Shown piece after piece: positions 10,588-21,600 of a DNA stretch of 64,000 bases (positions are counted from its first letter, which is position 1; each line of letters begins with the position of its first letter). Position numbers and translations under genes: made by a program. The notes beneath the pieces were generated by a model. That model did no database searches and was not told the origin of the DNA. It saw nothing but the letters and a program-made list of their open reading frames with translations. Source of the stretch: Pyropia yezoensis (lineage: Eukaryota > Rhodophyta > Bangiophyceae > Bangiales > Bangiaceae); contig CM020619.1 in the NCBI GenBank assembly GCA_009829735.1, positions 688,590 through 752,589 of the forward strand. Direction: 5' to 3'.

Positions 10588-12681
10588 ATGGCCGGTGCCC
10601 CCCCCCGCGTCCGCAACGTGTCGCGGCCCCGGGGTCCCAGTCCCCTGCCGCCGGCCCCGCCGGGCGCCCACCGACTGGTCGACCGCCGGCCGGGGGGGGC
10701 GGGCGGCTCCGCCCGCCGGGGACGGTCGGGGCACCCGCCGGGCAACCGGGGCGACCCGGCGGCGGGTGCGGCGGCGGCGGCGCCCCGCGGCTGCAGCCCC
10801 TCCCCGCCGCTCGGTGGGTGGGCGCCGTCGCTGCTGCCGGCGCCGTCGCTGCAGACGCCGCCGCCGCCGCCGCCGACGTCGTCGCCAATGGCGACGCCAA
10901 CGCCGACGCCGCCGCTGCCGACGCCGCCGCCGCCGCCGCCGTCGGCGGCCGCCGCGTGGGGTGGCGCCGGCCTCGGCGCGGCCGTCGCGCTGGGCAGCCC
11001 CCGGTGGGTGTCGTTTAGCCGGGAGCGGTCGACGCGGAGCCGGGAGAGCCGCCCACGGAGCGCCTCTTTCGCCGTTGGCGACGGGGGCGCCGCCGGCGGT
11101 GGCGGCGGCGATGGTAGCGGCGGCGGCGGCGGCGGCGGCGGCCACGCGGCGGTCCCGACGGCGGGCACGCCGCGCCGCGGGGACCACCGCACGCCGCGCA
11201 GCGCGCCGACGCCAAAAACGGCGCCGGCGGCCGGCACGCGGCGGCGGCCGCGGCGGCGGGGTCGTGTGCCAAGCGCGGCGGCGGGGGCGCCCGCCCGGTT
11301 GGCGGCTGGTGGCGGTGGCGGTGGCGGGGGCTGGCCCGACGGCGGGGAGGAGCTGGAGGCGGCCACGGACGGGGAGGGCTTTGACGGCCCGTCCAGCTTT
11401 GGCACCGCCGCCTCCCTCCTGCGGCGGTGGCGGTCGGGCGGCGGCGACGGCCCGTCGTCGGATGGGAGCACCTCGTGGGTGCGCGGCGCCACCGCCTCCC
11501 GGGGGGACAGCGGCACCAGCGGCGACAGCCTGAGGAGCGACACGGCGGGGGGTGCCGGCGGGGGGGGCGGGGGCAGCGCCGCGGCGCCCCTGCTCCGCGT
11601 CCGCGCCTGGCTCCGCGGCCGCGCCGTCGGCCGGTGGGCCGACGACGCAGACGGGGGTGGATGCGACGCCGCCCGCGACAGCGGGGCCATGACCGCGTGG
11701 ATGAAGTGGAACTGGGACGATGGCGCAGCGGCGGCGGGGCTGTCCGAACGGGTCCTTCGGGTCGGCGGCCGTGCGGCGGGGGCGTCGCCGGCGGCGGCGC
11801 CGCCGCCGCTGCCGCCGCCGGCCACCCCTCCCCGCTGTGGCCACGGGGGTGGCCCCGTGCGCGGGTGGGCGCCACCCCCCCCGCAGTGTGGGGGCGTCGA
11901 CACGAGCGCCGTCACCGACGGCTGCAGCTGCAGTGACACGTTGGCGGGCGGCGGCCGCGGCGGTTCCGGCGGCGGTACGCTGCGGGCCGGGGCGGGGGGT
12001 CCCCCCCCAGACATGGAGCTGGCCGACTGGACCGACACGGACCGGTGGCAGAGCGGGGAGCTGCTCGCCGGCCTCAGCCCCCTGTCGGTGGCCCCGACGG
12101 TCGCGACGCCGCCCACCCCCCACGGGGGTGGCGGCGGCGGCGGCGGCGGCTGTGGCGGCGGGTATGGCGGGGCGGCCACCCCCGACCGCCCCCCCTGCAG
12201 CCGGGTGCCGTCGCTCACCTCTGAGCCGTCCATCCCCGGCGACACGTGGGACCGCCGGCCGTTTGCGAGCCTCGGCCGCCAGCGGCGGGTCGAGCCGGCC
12301 GCGTTTTCGCACCTCGTCGACGTGGCCGCCGAGCCGCCGTCGGCGGTGCGGTGCCGCGCCCTTTACGACGGCTCCGCCGGGGCGTGGCGGGCGGTGACGC
12401 CCCGGACGGTGAGCAGCGACTTTTACGCCGAGCAGCGACGGCTGGCGGTGGCGGCCAAGGCGGCCGCGGCCGCTGCGGCGGAGGCGGCTGCTGCCGGCGG
12501 GCCGACCGCGCTGTTGGCGGCCGAGGGGGGGGGGCGCACCGTGAGTGACATGGCCACCCGGCCGCTGGGGGGGGCGCGAGGGGGGGGGGACCTGTCTGGC
12601 CTCTCGCCAGGGGGGGGGAGGGCCGTGAGTGACCTGGCCGGCCGCGCTCGGGAGGGTGGCATGGTGGGGTGTGTGGGCTAA
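10588..12681 (+). CDS. Large disordered Gly/Pro/Ala-rich protein, unknown function
   Basis: One uninterrupted 697-aa frame in 80%-GC DNA, preceded by a C-rich leader and an ATGG start context. No known domain is visible. In order: a Pro-rich N-terminus (1-125), an RS/RE-type stretch near residues 145-165, polyglycine linkers, an acidic patch near 250-270, and a tryptophan motif near residue 370 (WMKWNWDD). Further Ser/Thr-Asp segments and a conserved-looking non-repetitive segment (about 555-620) follow. The C-terminal end carries a duplicated SDMATR/SDLAGR unit in a Gly-rich context. The length of the frame and the W-rich and charged islands favour a real scaffold or regulatory protein over chance. 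It could be a regulator with phosphosites; that is a guess. Confidence 0.6.
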   Translation: MAGAPPRVRNVSRPRGPSPLPPAPPGAHRLVDRRPGGAGGSARRGRSGHPPGNRGDPAAGAAAAAPRGCSPSPPLGGWAPSLLPAPSLQTPPPPPPTSSPMATPTPTPPLPTPPPPPPSAAAAWGGAGLGAAVALGSPRWVSFSRERSTRSRESRPRSASFAVGDGGAAGGGGGDGSGGGGGGGGHAAVPTAGTPRRGDHRTPRSAPTPKTAPAAGTRRRPRRRGRVPSAAAGAPARLAAGGGGGGGGWPDGGEELEAATDGEGFDGPSSFGTAASLLRRWRSGGGDGPSSDGSTSWVRGATASRGDSGTSGDSLRSDTAGGAGGGGGGSAAAPLLRVRAWLRGRAVGRWADDADGGGCDAARDSGAMTAWMKWNWDDGAAAAGLSERVLRVGGRAAGASPAAAPPPLPPPATPPRCGHGGGPVRGWAPPPPQCGGVDTSAVTDGCSCSDTLAGGGRGGSGGGTLRAGAGGPPPDMELADWTDTDRWQSGELLAGLSPLSVAPTVATPPTPHGGGGGGGGGCGGGYGGAATPDRPPCSRVPSLTSEPSIPGDTWDRRPFASLGRQRRVEPAAFSHLVDVAAEPPSAVRCRALYDGSAGAWRAVTPRTVSSDFYAEQRRLAVAAKAAAAAAAEAAAAGGPTALLAAEGGGRTVSDMATRPLGGARGGGDLSGLSPGGGRAVSDLAGRAREGGMVGCVG

Positions 12682-12765
12682 AAAATGAGGGGGGGCGCAC
12701 GACGCCTGGCTAGCCTTTTTTGAGACAGCGCGCCCCGCGGACCACGCACCTTCTCGTTGCATGCT

Positions 12766-12920
12766 CGTCCACTACGCTGCCCCCCGCAGCATGCTCTCCC
12801 ACAACGCGCCCTCTAGCTGCGTGTTCTCCCACTTCGCGCCCTATAGCTGCGTGTTCTCCCACTTCGCGCCATCCCGCTGCATGCTCTCCCACTACGCGCC
12901 ATTCCGCTGCATGCTCTTCC
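12766..12920. repeat. 30-bp minisatellite, about five copies
   Basis: Units beginning CTCCCAC start at 12796, 12826, 12856 and 12886, with degenerate units at 12766 and 12916. The period is exactly 30 bp; units differ by a few substitutions. It lies between the 3' ends of two convergent genes. Because 30 is a multiple of three, both strands read as 10-aa repeats, which I take to be a by-product. Confidence 0.85.
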
Positions 12921-12923
12921 CCG

Positions 12924-13730
12924 CTACCAATGAGCCCCCCGTCCCCTCCCCTCCCGACAAAAAAGCATGCTCAGGAAACTGCCAGCCAACCTGCGGTCAC
13001 CTGCTCGACTCGGCGTCGCGCCCCCCCCCCCCATACGCCCCCCCCCCAGCTTGCGCCGCCGCTGCCGCAGCATGTGGCCGTACAGCACCGGCCCCGCGAG
13101 GAGGTAGAGGGGCAGCCCCGCGCGGACAAAGACGCCAAAGTCAAACGCCACGTTGGCCGCGTTGGGCATCGCCACCCCGTACAGCCCCGTCGCGTCAATA
13201 GCAGGCAGGGCGCGGAGGTAGACGGCCACCTCGGCGGCCATGCCCAGCGGGTAGAGGGGCAGAAAGGCCGTGTAGCGGGCCCAGGTGAGCGCCGCCGGGA
13301 CGCCGCCCCCGCCGCCGCCGCCGCCGCCGCCCCCCGCGGGGTCCCCCCCCCACAGCAGGGTGGCGAGGTAAAAGGGGTAGCGCACCACCTCCACTGCCGC
13401 CCAGACGGCGAGCAACCCCACCCCCTCGGGGGTGGCCCCCCCCGCCGGCAGCGCGCCGAGCACCCCAAACAGCACCAGCGCCCGGCCCAGCACCTGCACC
13501 GCCACGACCGCCGCGCCGCCGCCGGCCAGGCCGACGGCGGCGTGGACGATTTCCGCCCCCGCCCCCGCCACCGCCGCCCGCACGGCGGGGGCGGCGGCGG
13601 TGTACGCGGCGGCCAGGTCCCCCGCGGGGACGAGGTGGGTGCCGAGCGCGACCGCCGCGTAGGCCCACAGGCACAGCTGGGAGGCGTTGTAGGCGATGAG
13701 GTAGGCGCGGGCGACACGGCCGAGCGCCAT
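12924..13730 (-). CDS. Very-long-chain (3R)-3-hydroxyacyl-CoA dehydratase (PTPLA/PAS2/PHS1 family)
   Basis: Single exon, 268 aa. I chose the Met at 13730 because the hydrophobic N-terminal helix starts there. The family dehydrates 3-hydroxyacyl-CoA in the ER cycle that lengthens very-long-chain fatty acids. Visible landmarks are the NASQLCLWAY segment, EIVHAAVGL, VQVLGRALVLFG, the VEVVRYPFYL helix and RYTAFLPLYPLGMAAE. In the last, Tyr160 and Glu167 have the seven-residue spacing of the catalytic Tyr/Glu pair. Multiple hydrophobic helices fit the six-pass topology. A polyglycine insert (about 133-143) sits in a loop. The tail is basic and short; no KKxx-type ER signal is obvious. Confidence 0.9.
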   Translation of the reverse strand: MALGRVARAYLIAYNASQLCLWAYAAVALGTHLVPAGDLAAAYTAAAPAVRAAVAGAGAEIVHAAVGLAGGGAAVVAVQVLGRALVLFGVLGALPAGGATPEGVGLLAVWAAVEVVRYPFYLATLLWGGDPAGGGGGGGGGGGVPAALTWARYTAFLPLYPLGMAAEVAVYLRALPAIDATGLYGVAMPNAANVAFDFGVFVRAGLPLYLLAGPVLYGHMLRQRRRKLGGGRMGGGGATPSRAGDRRLAGSFLSMLFCREGRGRGAHW

Positions 13731-13933
13731 GGTAACGGGGGGGGGGAAGGGAAGGGAAACCTCTGGGGGGGGGGGCTGGTACCTTGAGGGGGGGGAGAGG
13801 CCTGGAGGCGAGTGTGGGGATGCACTCGCGGATGGGGAGGGGTTGTGAGGAGGGTGGAAGTCTGGCTGGGATCGGAGCGTACGACGAGGACGGTCTCGCC
13901 CCTTGATCCGGCTCGAACACTTCCCAGAGCTCG

Positions 13934-13980
13934 TGTACCATTGTACAGTGTGTACCCAGATACACAACACTGTACATATT
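13934..13980. repeat. GTACAGTAC-type palindromes upstream of HACD gene
   Basis: GTGTACC, TTGTACAGTGTGTACC and ACTGTACATATTTAC occur within 47 bp. The cluster is about 200-250 bp upstream of the start codon at 13730 on the - strand. Its distance from the start is close to that of the PGM-like cluster. Confidence 0.5.
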
Positions 13981-14505
13981 TACATACTTACACAACATGT
14001 TCCGCTACGCGCTCGCTGGAGAACAAGCACACCACCCACACCGCGGGGTGTGTCGGACTGGACCGCGCCCCAACACCGCGCTACACGGGTGTGGGCACAC
14101 GGGACGTCCTCGCGCCACTATCTGGCACCATCCTGGCTGTCTCGCCGTCCGCTGCTGGACGTCAGCCTCGCCTGTCCCGCCTGCCAAGAAGACAAAAATA
14201 GACGAAAACAGCGGGGGGGGCGCGGATGACCGACATCTTTGGTGGCGAGCAACGGTCGGGGGCAAACGCTCCCCCACCACCCCCCGCCGCGCCAAGCAAC
14301 GCCTCTCCACCGCCCGACGTCCGCAGTAGAAAATTCCAGGTGGGGAGGTGGGGAGGTGGGACAGGGTTTGGGGAGGGGGGAAAGGGGGGGAGGGGGCGTG
14401 CTCCCGCTGACTTGGCGTAGCGCGCCAGCACCCCACTCCGCCCCCAGGCGTCGCCAGCACCTGCCATCCCAACGAGGGGGGGCGACGCCCCCCACCCGCA
14501 GCACG
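13981..14505. other. Intergenic region, no gene seen
   Basis: Upstream flank of the dehydratase gene and 3' flank of the oxygenase gene. Both genes are on the - strand. Only short frames without motifs are present, plus G-rich runs at about 14340-14400. Confidence 0.4.
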
Positions 14506-14917
14506 CTACTCGCCGGCCGGCCCCGGGCTCCCCGCCGTGCCATCGATGCGGGCCCGCTTGCACGGCGCGCCGGTCGTGCCGCCCGCCTCGTCGCTGTCGC
14601 TCACCAGGTCGACGACGCCACCAGTGGCCGCGTCGGCTGCCGCGGGAGAGGCGCTGCCGCCGCCCGCTGCGGCGGCGGCTGAGGCCACTGCTGAGGGGGA
14701 CGCGCCGCCCCCCGCGGCGGCAGAGGCCGCTGCATACGGGGAGGCGGCGGCGCCCCCGGAAGGCGCTGCCACCCTGCCCGTCTGGACCGGAGACGTCGCT
14801 GCCGTGGCCGGCCCGCCGCCGTCAACGCCCGCACCGGCGGGCGCGCCACGGATGACGACCGGCGCCACGGCTGCTGCTCGCGGTGGCGCGGACGGCGGTG
14901 TCATTGGTGTGGCGGAG

Positions 14918-14954
<37 letters not shown>

Positions 14955-17634
14955 GAGGAGGCATGGACGCCAAGAGGGCGTTGCACACCGAGACGTCGGC
15001 CATCCCCGCCGACCACCGCTCGTTGTCCCGTATGTGCGCGTCGTTGATCTTGACGAAGTGCGCTTTGGAGTACCGCCCCCCCCCACTGGTGGACCCCCGC
15101 ACGTGGTAGCCGGTGTGGCGCTCGGCGGCAAAGACGGCGGCGTAGTCGCGGGCGTCGGCAATGCGCTCAAAGCCCCGGATCTCCCGCTCCCTGTCTGGGG
15201 AACGGAGAAAGGCCATAAAGTCGTCGGTGGGAAAGCCGTCGGGGTCCCGCGGCGGCCGCGCGTGGGGCAGCCGGTAGTCCGCCACGGGGCGAGGCACAGA
15301 GAGGGCGGCGACACGGGCGGCGGCCAGCCGGGCAATGGCGGGCACATAGCGGGCGGCAACGGCGGCGCGCACGGCGGGGCAGGCCATCACGGCCATCACT
15401 GCGGTGGGGCCACGCGTAGAGAGGCGGGTGGCCCAGCCGTCGAGCAGGGCGTCGGTCCCACCCAGCCACAGCAGCCCCGCGGTGACCCGCCTCGCCAGCA
15501 ACTGCACGCCCGCAGAGGCGGACGGGCCTGGCGCGGCGGGGAGCGTCACCGCCACCGCGCGTTCTGCCAGCGCCGCCGCCGCCGCGCGGACCGGCGGGGG
15601 CGCCCCCGCCGCGCCCGCGCGCCACATCTTCCGCAGGGCGTCCAGTGCCGACGCGGCCGCCGCGGGGCGCCACTCCGCCACCAGGCCTGGGAGGGCGGCA
15701 AGGGCGGGCGCGCATGCGGGGCGGGAGCAGAGGTGGCGAGCCGCCGCGGCGGCAGCGGCGTCGCCGAGCGCCGCCGAGTCCCCCAGCGCCACGGCACTGA
15801 CGCGGGCGTCGATGCAGAGAGAGCCGCCGCCGCGGCTGCCGCCGCTCCGCAGCGACCGCACGCCGTCTGCAAGGGCAACCAGGTGGGCGGTCGCCTCGGC
15901 GGGGGACGCCTCCACGACGGAGCACACCGCAGACCACAGGGCGCTGGCGCCAAGCGCCCGCAGCGCATCGACAATGGCCGCCGCGACGGCCGCAGACGCC
16001 ACGCCTTGTGCTGGGGGGGGCGCCGCCGCGGCCGCACCACCGGCCGCGCCGGCGTCGTTGCCATCGGTCACAGCCGCCGCCGGGGGCAGCGCCAGGCGGG
16101 TGAGGATGGCTGCCACCACCGCCGGTTGCCGCAACTCCACGGCAAGGCCAAGCAAGTCCTCCACACCCGCCGCCCCTGGGCCGCCAAGGGGCCTGATCGG
16201 AGGGTGCACGGCCAACAGCTCATGGAGGGCGGCGCCCCAAGCGGCGGGCGGGGCCTTGGCCCGACGCAGGCGCTTGCGCACGAACGACACCCCCTCCTTG
16301 AGACCAGAAGGCATGGGTACCGACGCGCCCCGAGAGCGCGGCCATAGCACCAGCAGAGCGGTATGGTAAAACTGCTCCACAGTAGGACCCCAGTTTCCCA
16401 TGTAGGGCTCGTAGGTCTCTCGGTCCGGTTCTTCAGGCCACAACTCGAAGTCCTCTTTCATCTCAGATATGACATCATCACCGCCGTCACCGTCCCCACC
16501 CGAGACATAGACCATCAAGTCAGGGTCCTTCACCTCCTCGTCAGCCTCATTGCGCCACAATTCCGGTGAAACATCCTCCTCAAGCACGTCCTCAATGAAG
16601 TGCCGGCCACCTGACGCGTCCCTTGAGTCGTAGCAGCTATCGGAGTCTGGGATGCCGCGGACACAGCGCTCCACCGTAACGAGGTGGGTGACCAGCAGTC
16701 GCTCCGCCCCACCCCCAGAGCCAGTCGTGCACGCTTGCAGCACCTTGGCCACGGCAGCGTCCTCAGGCTTGAGGTTTCGAAACGCCAAACCCTGTTTGGT
16801 GTACATGTGGCGCAGGGGGACGGCCAGCACGGTGTTCCCATCGGGCAACGCCTCCCACCGCCGTACCGCCGCCCCGATGCGAGCACGCCGGTCAGCGTGC
16901 ACGTCCGCACGCCCAAACGCGCGCCCCGCCGACGGCGAAGACTCCACCCGCACGAGGTTGAAAAGCAAACAGAAGCGGCGGCCCGCGGTGACCTTGCGCA
17001 GCCGGTGGTAGCAGTCGGCAAAAAAGGCCACGAAGCAGGCGGCGGGGGCAGCAGCGGCCTCCTCTTCTTCCCCCTCCCCGTCAATGTCGGGGTACAGCAT
17101 GGCCGCGCTGTCCACATCGCGGGTGTCGCCCTGATGGCTCACTTCCAGCACCCCCCCCGCGTGCCGTGCAGCCGTGGGCAGCACCAGCACGAGGGTGCCA
17201 AACATGCCCGCAGACCGCTGCGTGTCTTGGTGCCGCGCAAAGTGCCCGCCAACCTCGTACAGCACCGCCTTGTCCAGCTGCAACGCCACATCCGCGACCG
17301 GCGCGACGCCCAGGCGGGAACAAACGTGCGGTAGCACCTTGGCGGTCAGGGCAGGGACAAAAGAGGGTGCGAGGCGCACCGCTGCCTGGAGGGCGGAGCG
17401 CACGGTGGGGTCCACAACCGTCGCAGAGCCGCGGCCAAACGGGGCGGGCGTCGCCGCGGCCTTGAACGCAGACGCGCCCGCGTCCGACAGGGGGAGGCCT
17501 AGCGCCGCACCAGCCTCGCCTCGGAGATGAAGGCCCGTGGATGGGAGCGTCCGAAGCGTCCCCGAAGTGCAAAAGGCGCCGGGGGAGGGGATGGACGTGA
17601 GGGCAGCCGCAATCTCCGAGGTCACTTCCTCCAT
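14506..17634 (-). CDS. 2-oxoglutarate/Fe(II)-dependent oxygenase-fold large protein
   Basis: Single-exon frame; the Met at 17634 gives 1042 aa. The open frame extends further upstream, but that part is leader-like. Residues 90-230 form a prolyl-4-hydroxylase-like double-stranded beta-helix. The HxD iron ligands are His135 and Asp137 (ARHQDTQ), the distal His is His210 (DCYHRLRKV), and the 2OG-binding Arg is Arg219 or Arg220 (AGRRFCL). Acidic patches precede a conserved FYHTALLVLWPRSRGA block. An Ala-rich helical repeat-like region and a C-terminal RDYAAVFAAERHTGYHV segment follow. A polyproline tract and an acidic disordered tail ending in a basic KRARID motif close the protein. The substrate is unknown; the tail could suggest a nuclear role. 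A broken paralogue lies head-to-head to the right. Confidence 0.75.
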
Positions 17635-18687
17635 CGGAGGCAATGGCACCGGACGGGACGGCAAGAAAGTGAGCGTCTGGAGCGGATGCAGGTAGAGCAG
17701 GCGGAGGGAGAGCAGGCGCCGGGAGAGCAGACGCAGAAAGTGTAGAAAGGCGCCGACGAAGCAAGTGGACGTCGAGCAGAGCAAGCGCCGGTACACTGCA
17801 AAGAGAAGGCGTTGATCCAGCAGGCAGACGCAAAGCAGATGAGTCGCCGTCACCCGCCGCACAAGTGAAGAGGAAGGTGGGAGTTGCGTGGGAGCCTGCG
17901 GGTGCACACAAGCAGGGAGCCATCCGACAGGTTGATCACCCGAGTCTTCACTCGCCGCGGGAGTGCCCCCTCACCACGTGTCAACCCTGCTCGGGGGCTC
18001 GCCAGCACAGCTCTTTCATGACCCCCTTTAGTGAGCTCTGATCATCCCCACTGCAGTCCCACCTGCCTGCTACACCGCTCCTGCGCGAGGGCCAGACTCC
18101 CCCCATGCAGCGGCCTCCCCGCCCAGTTGCCCACGGCCATGAGCGGCTGCGGCTGCGGCCGCCCGCTCGACGGTCGGTGACTCGCCGTGGACACGGCCGC
18201 GTGACTGGCCGGTGGCACCGCCATCGACCCGGCCGCCTTCACCACGACGGGTTTGGCCGCTAGGAGGGAGGATGTCATGCTCCGGCTGCCCTTGGGCCTC
18301 TTCTGTTGCAGCTGCCGCTAGACGTCGGCGACCCTCCCGATCCCCTAGCGCGCGCTCGCCATAACCTGGGGTACCCCCCGCCCTGCCGCCCAGCCTGTCG
18401 GGCGCGGGGTACAACCACCACAACATCGAGATGCGGGTGTTCATAGTGCCGGCAGCGCTTCTCACTGGCTGTTTGTGGGGGTTGGCGGCATTAGACCATG
18501 GCCGTGAGTGGCGGCTGGTATGTACACACAATACGTGGTGATGCCGACAGGGGCGGCGGCGGCGGCGGGAGTGTACCGAGCTCTTCCCGTCTCTTCTTGT
18601 TTTTTTTTTAAAAAGGGGCTTTCGGTCAACCCCCACGCTCGACCATGATCCAGTCGGAAAGCGAAGCGTCAGAAGCATCACGAGCTG
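17635..18687. promoter_or_regulatory. Shared divergent promoter interval of the oxygenase pair
   Basis: About 1 kb between the head-to-head paralogues. It contains a T10A5 tract at 18600-18614, which is striking against the GC-rich background. A short open frame (18645-18827) follows it. Promoter function is inferred from position; I see no recognised binding site. Confidence 0.3.
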
Positions 18688-21600
18688 GTGACAAGAGTCC
18701 CCAGTCCGGGCGATTTCCCGCGCTCCTTTCGTACTCGTTCAGTGAACTCCTGGGCGTCCCGCCACAAGTGGGCGCTGGACGGATCAGCGACGGATCGCTC
18801 AAGCGCTTGCAACCGTCGCGGGAATGACCTTCGCCGCTACCCGCCTCCCCATCCCGACCGCTGCGTTTTTTCACTGCGTCGCCACCCACCGCTACTCTGC
18901 GCTGTTTGTGCGGGCATCCCCCCCACCCCCCCCCTAGTCCAGCTCCGCGACCGCCGCCACCCTCCCCCTCCCGCGACCTCGTCGCAGCGACGCGCCCCCC
19001 GCCGCCTCTCCCCCCTTCCGCCACTGCGCCGGGCCGCGGCGGGCGCCGCCACGATAGTCACCGCCCCCTATCTGACGACGCTTGCCGACCCATGCTACAG
19101 CGTGTCCACCCCCGCTCCGGCGCCGGTGGTGGCGCTGTCGTCCACGGGGCTCACCCGGCCGCTGCTACCGGGGGGGGTCTCCCTGACGGTGTCGGGCGTG
19201 CCCGGCCGCGTCGGGGTGCCCCTGTCGGACGCGGACGCCGCCCGCGTGGCGGCCGCTGCGGCGGCAGCGGCCCATGCCAAGGATGGTGTGGCCGCCGCCG
19301 ACAGCGGCGACAGCGACGATGGCTGCCGCCGCGACAGCAAGGACACTGGCGGCGGGGGCGGCAGCACGACGCCATCGGCGCCACCGGTAGTGACTGGCCC
19401 CGCTGGCGGTGGCCCCGCCGCCGTGCGACCGATCGGCGGTGGCGGCGGGGCGGCGGCGGCGGCGGTAGTGCCCCCGCTGGTACTCCTCCCCGCCACGGCC
19501 GCGACGCTCGACGGTGAGACGTTTGGGGCCGTCAAGACGGCCGCGGGGGTGGCGGCGCGGCGGCACTTTTTGCTCCCCCACTGGACGACCATCTCCGTCT
19601 TGGCGGGGTGGGCCGAGCTCCAAGAGGCGGGGCCGGTCGGGCCCGCGGCCGCCGCGGCGGCGGCGGCCACCGTGGACGCGGCGGCGACGGCGACGGCGGC
19701 GACGGCGGCGGCCGCCGCCGACGCCACCAAGGACGCGTCGGTCCTCGTTGGGGTGCTGCTGGTGGACCTTCCCACTGCCGTCCGGTCGGCGGGGGGGGGG
19801 TCGGCGCTTGCCCGAGATGACGACGAGGAGGAGGTGGTCGATGAAGCCGCCGCCCTCTACACCGCCCTGTCGCCAGTGGCGGCGACGGATGGGGCGGCAC
19901 CGGGCACCCCCGCCACGGTCAGCGGGGCCAAGGTCGCGGGCGAAGGCGGCAGTGGGGCCACCGCCGGCGACGGCGACGGCCGGCGCCTCCGGCTTGCCTA
20001 CACCGCCTATACCCGGCCGGGGCACGACGGTCGGTGGCGCCGCTGGCGGCGGGGCGGCGGCTGGGGCGGCGGCTGGGGCTGGGCTTTTTCGTCTACGCCC
20101 CCGCCGCCGCCGCCGCCGCCGCCGCCCGCCCGCCGGTGGACGCGCGCCACGAGGCATGGGTGGCGGCGCTGAGCGCCGCGGTGGACGCTTGGGAGGCTGA
20201 CCCCGCCGGCCGCCGGCTGGCGGGCCTGCAGCTGCACCACGCGTACCTGCGGTGTGGGCTGGGGTGGGGCAACCTCCACCCCCGCGACCAGCCGCTCGTC
20301 GACGCGCTCGCCACCGTCGTGGACGCCGCCGGCGTGCCGCGGCTGGCCGTTGCACTCGCCACTGTCCGGCGGCGGCTGGTGGCCAAGGTGGAGGCGGTGG
20401 CCACCCGCCACTCCCGGGGCGTCGAGCCGACCGCCACCGACCCGTGCGGGTGCCTCCGCCACCCGGTGCGGACGCACTGGGTGGAGGCCATCACCAGCGA
20501 CGCCACCGAGGTGACCTCCTGGATTGACGCGGACGGCGCGGCGGCGGGCGCCGCCGCCCGCGCCGAGGCAGGGCTGGACCTCGACACGGGGCGCTCCCAG
20601 TCGGCGCACGGCACCCACCGGCGGGGGGGCGGCGACCTGGTCGGCGAGGGCTTTGTCTCCTACGCCGCCGACCGGGAGGACTTTCGCCCCGCCCGCGGGT
20701 GGGCCGACCCGCCAACGGCCGACCAGTACCAGACGCTGGCCTTCCTGGTCGTCTGGCCCCGCTCCCGCGGCGCCGCCGCCCCGTTTCCCGTCACCCCCGG
20801 CGCGGCAGCCGCGTGGGGGTCTGCCACCGCCGCGGCGGGGCGGGCGGAGCAGGCGCGGGGGATCCCGGCGCAGGCGCTGCGGCAGGGGGCGCCGCCGGCG
20901 GTCATCCCCGCGGCGGACTGAGGGCCCCTCCTGCGCCTTGCCGTGGAGGTGGCCGACGTGGCCACCGTCGTCGGGCTGGTCGACCGCCTGGCAGGAGCCC
21001 CGCCGCCGCCGCCGACCCCGCCTTCCACTAACGACGCCGCCGCCGCCGCCGCTGCTTCCGCCGCGCCAACCGCCGTCCCCGCCGCCGCCGCCGCCGCCGC
21101 TGCCGCCGCCGCGACCACCGCCGCCGCCCCTGCCAAGCGGTCCGGCAGTCGGCCGTCGCCGTCGCCGCCGCCGTGCCGCCCGGGCCTGCCCTCCGTGGCG
21201 GCTGCCGAGGCGCTCGTCGCGGCCGTTGCGGCCTGGGGCCTCCCCCCCCCCCTGGCATCGTCCCTGCTCCGCCTGCTGGCCGCCTCCCCGCCGCCGTCAA
21301 CGGCAGCGGCGGTGGCGCTCGCGACGGGCGTGTCGGCAGCGGCGCCGGCGGCGGCAGCCGCCGACGCTGCCGCCCTCACCGCCGCCGCTGCCGAGGTGCC
21401 CCTCCGTGCGGGCAGCGGCAGCGACGGCGCCGCGGGCGCACCTCCGGCGGCGGGGGCGGGCGGCGGCGCGGGTGGGGGGGCAGTGGCGGCGGCGGCGGGA
21501 GGGGCCGCCTGGTCTTTCATGGCCGCCGCACGGGCCGTGGCGACCGGCGTCGCGGCGCTGCAATCGTCGGCGGGGGGGGGGGCGACGGCGGCCGCGGCGG

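Noticed and set aside
10546..12762. Very long minus-strand frames opposite the 10588 gene
   Set aside because: In 80%-GC DNA stop codons are rare in all frames. The opposing frames are Arg/Pro-rich without structure, and the plus frame has the start context and leader.
12720..13787. Plus-strand frame of 355 aa with ACSPTTRP-type repeats
   Set aside because: The first part is the 30-bp minisatellite and the rest is the antisense of the clearly recognised dehydratase gene.
20919..20921. In-frame TGA read as a recoded (selenocysteine) codon
   Set aside because: The same copy also has a frame change and has lost its iron ligands, so decay is simpler. No stem-loop element was identified that would support recoding.
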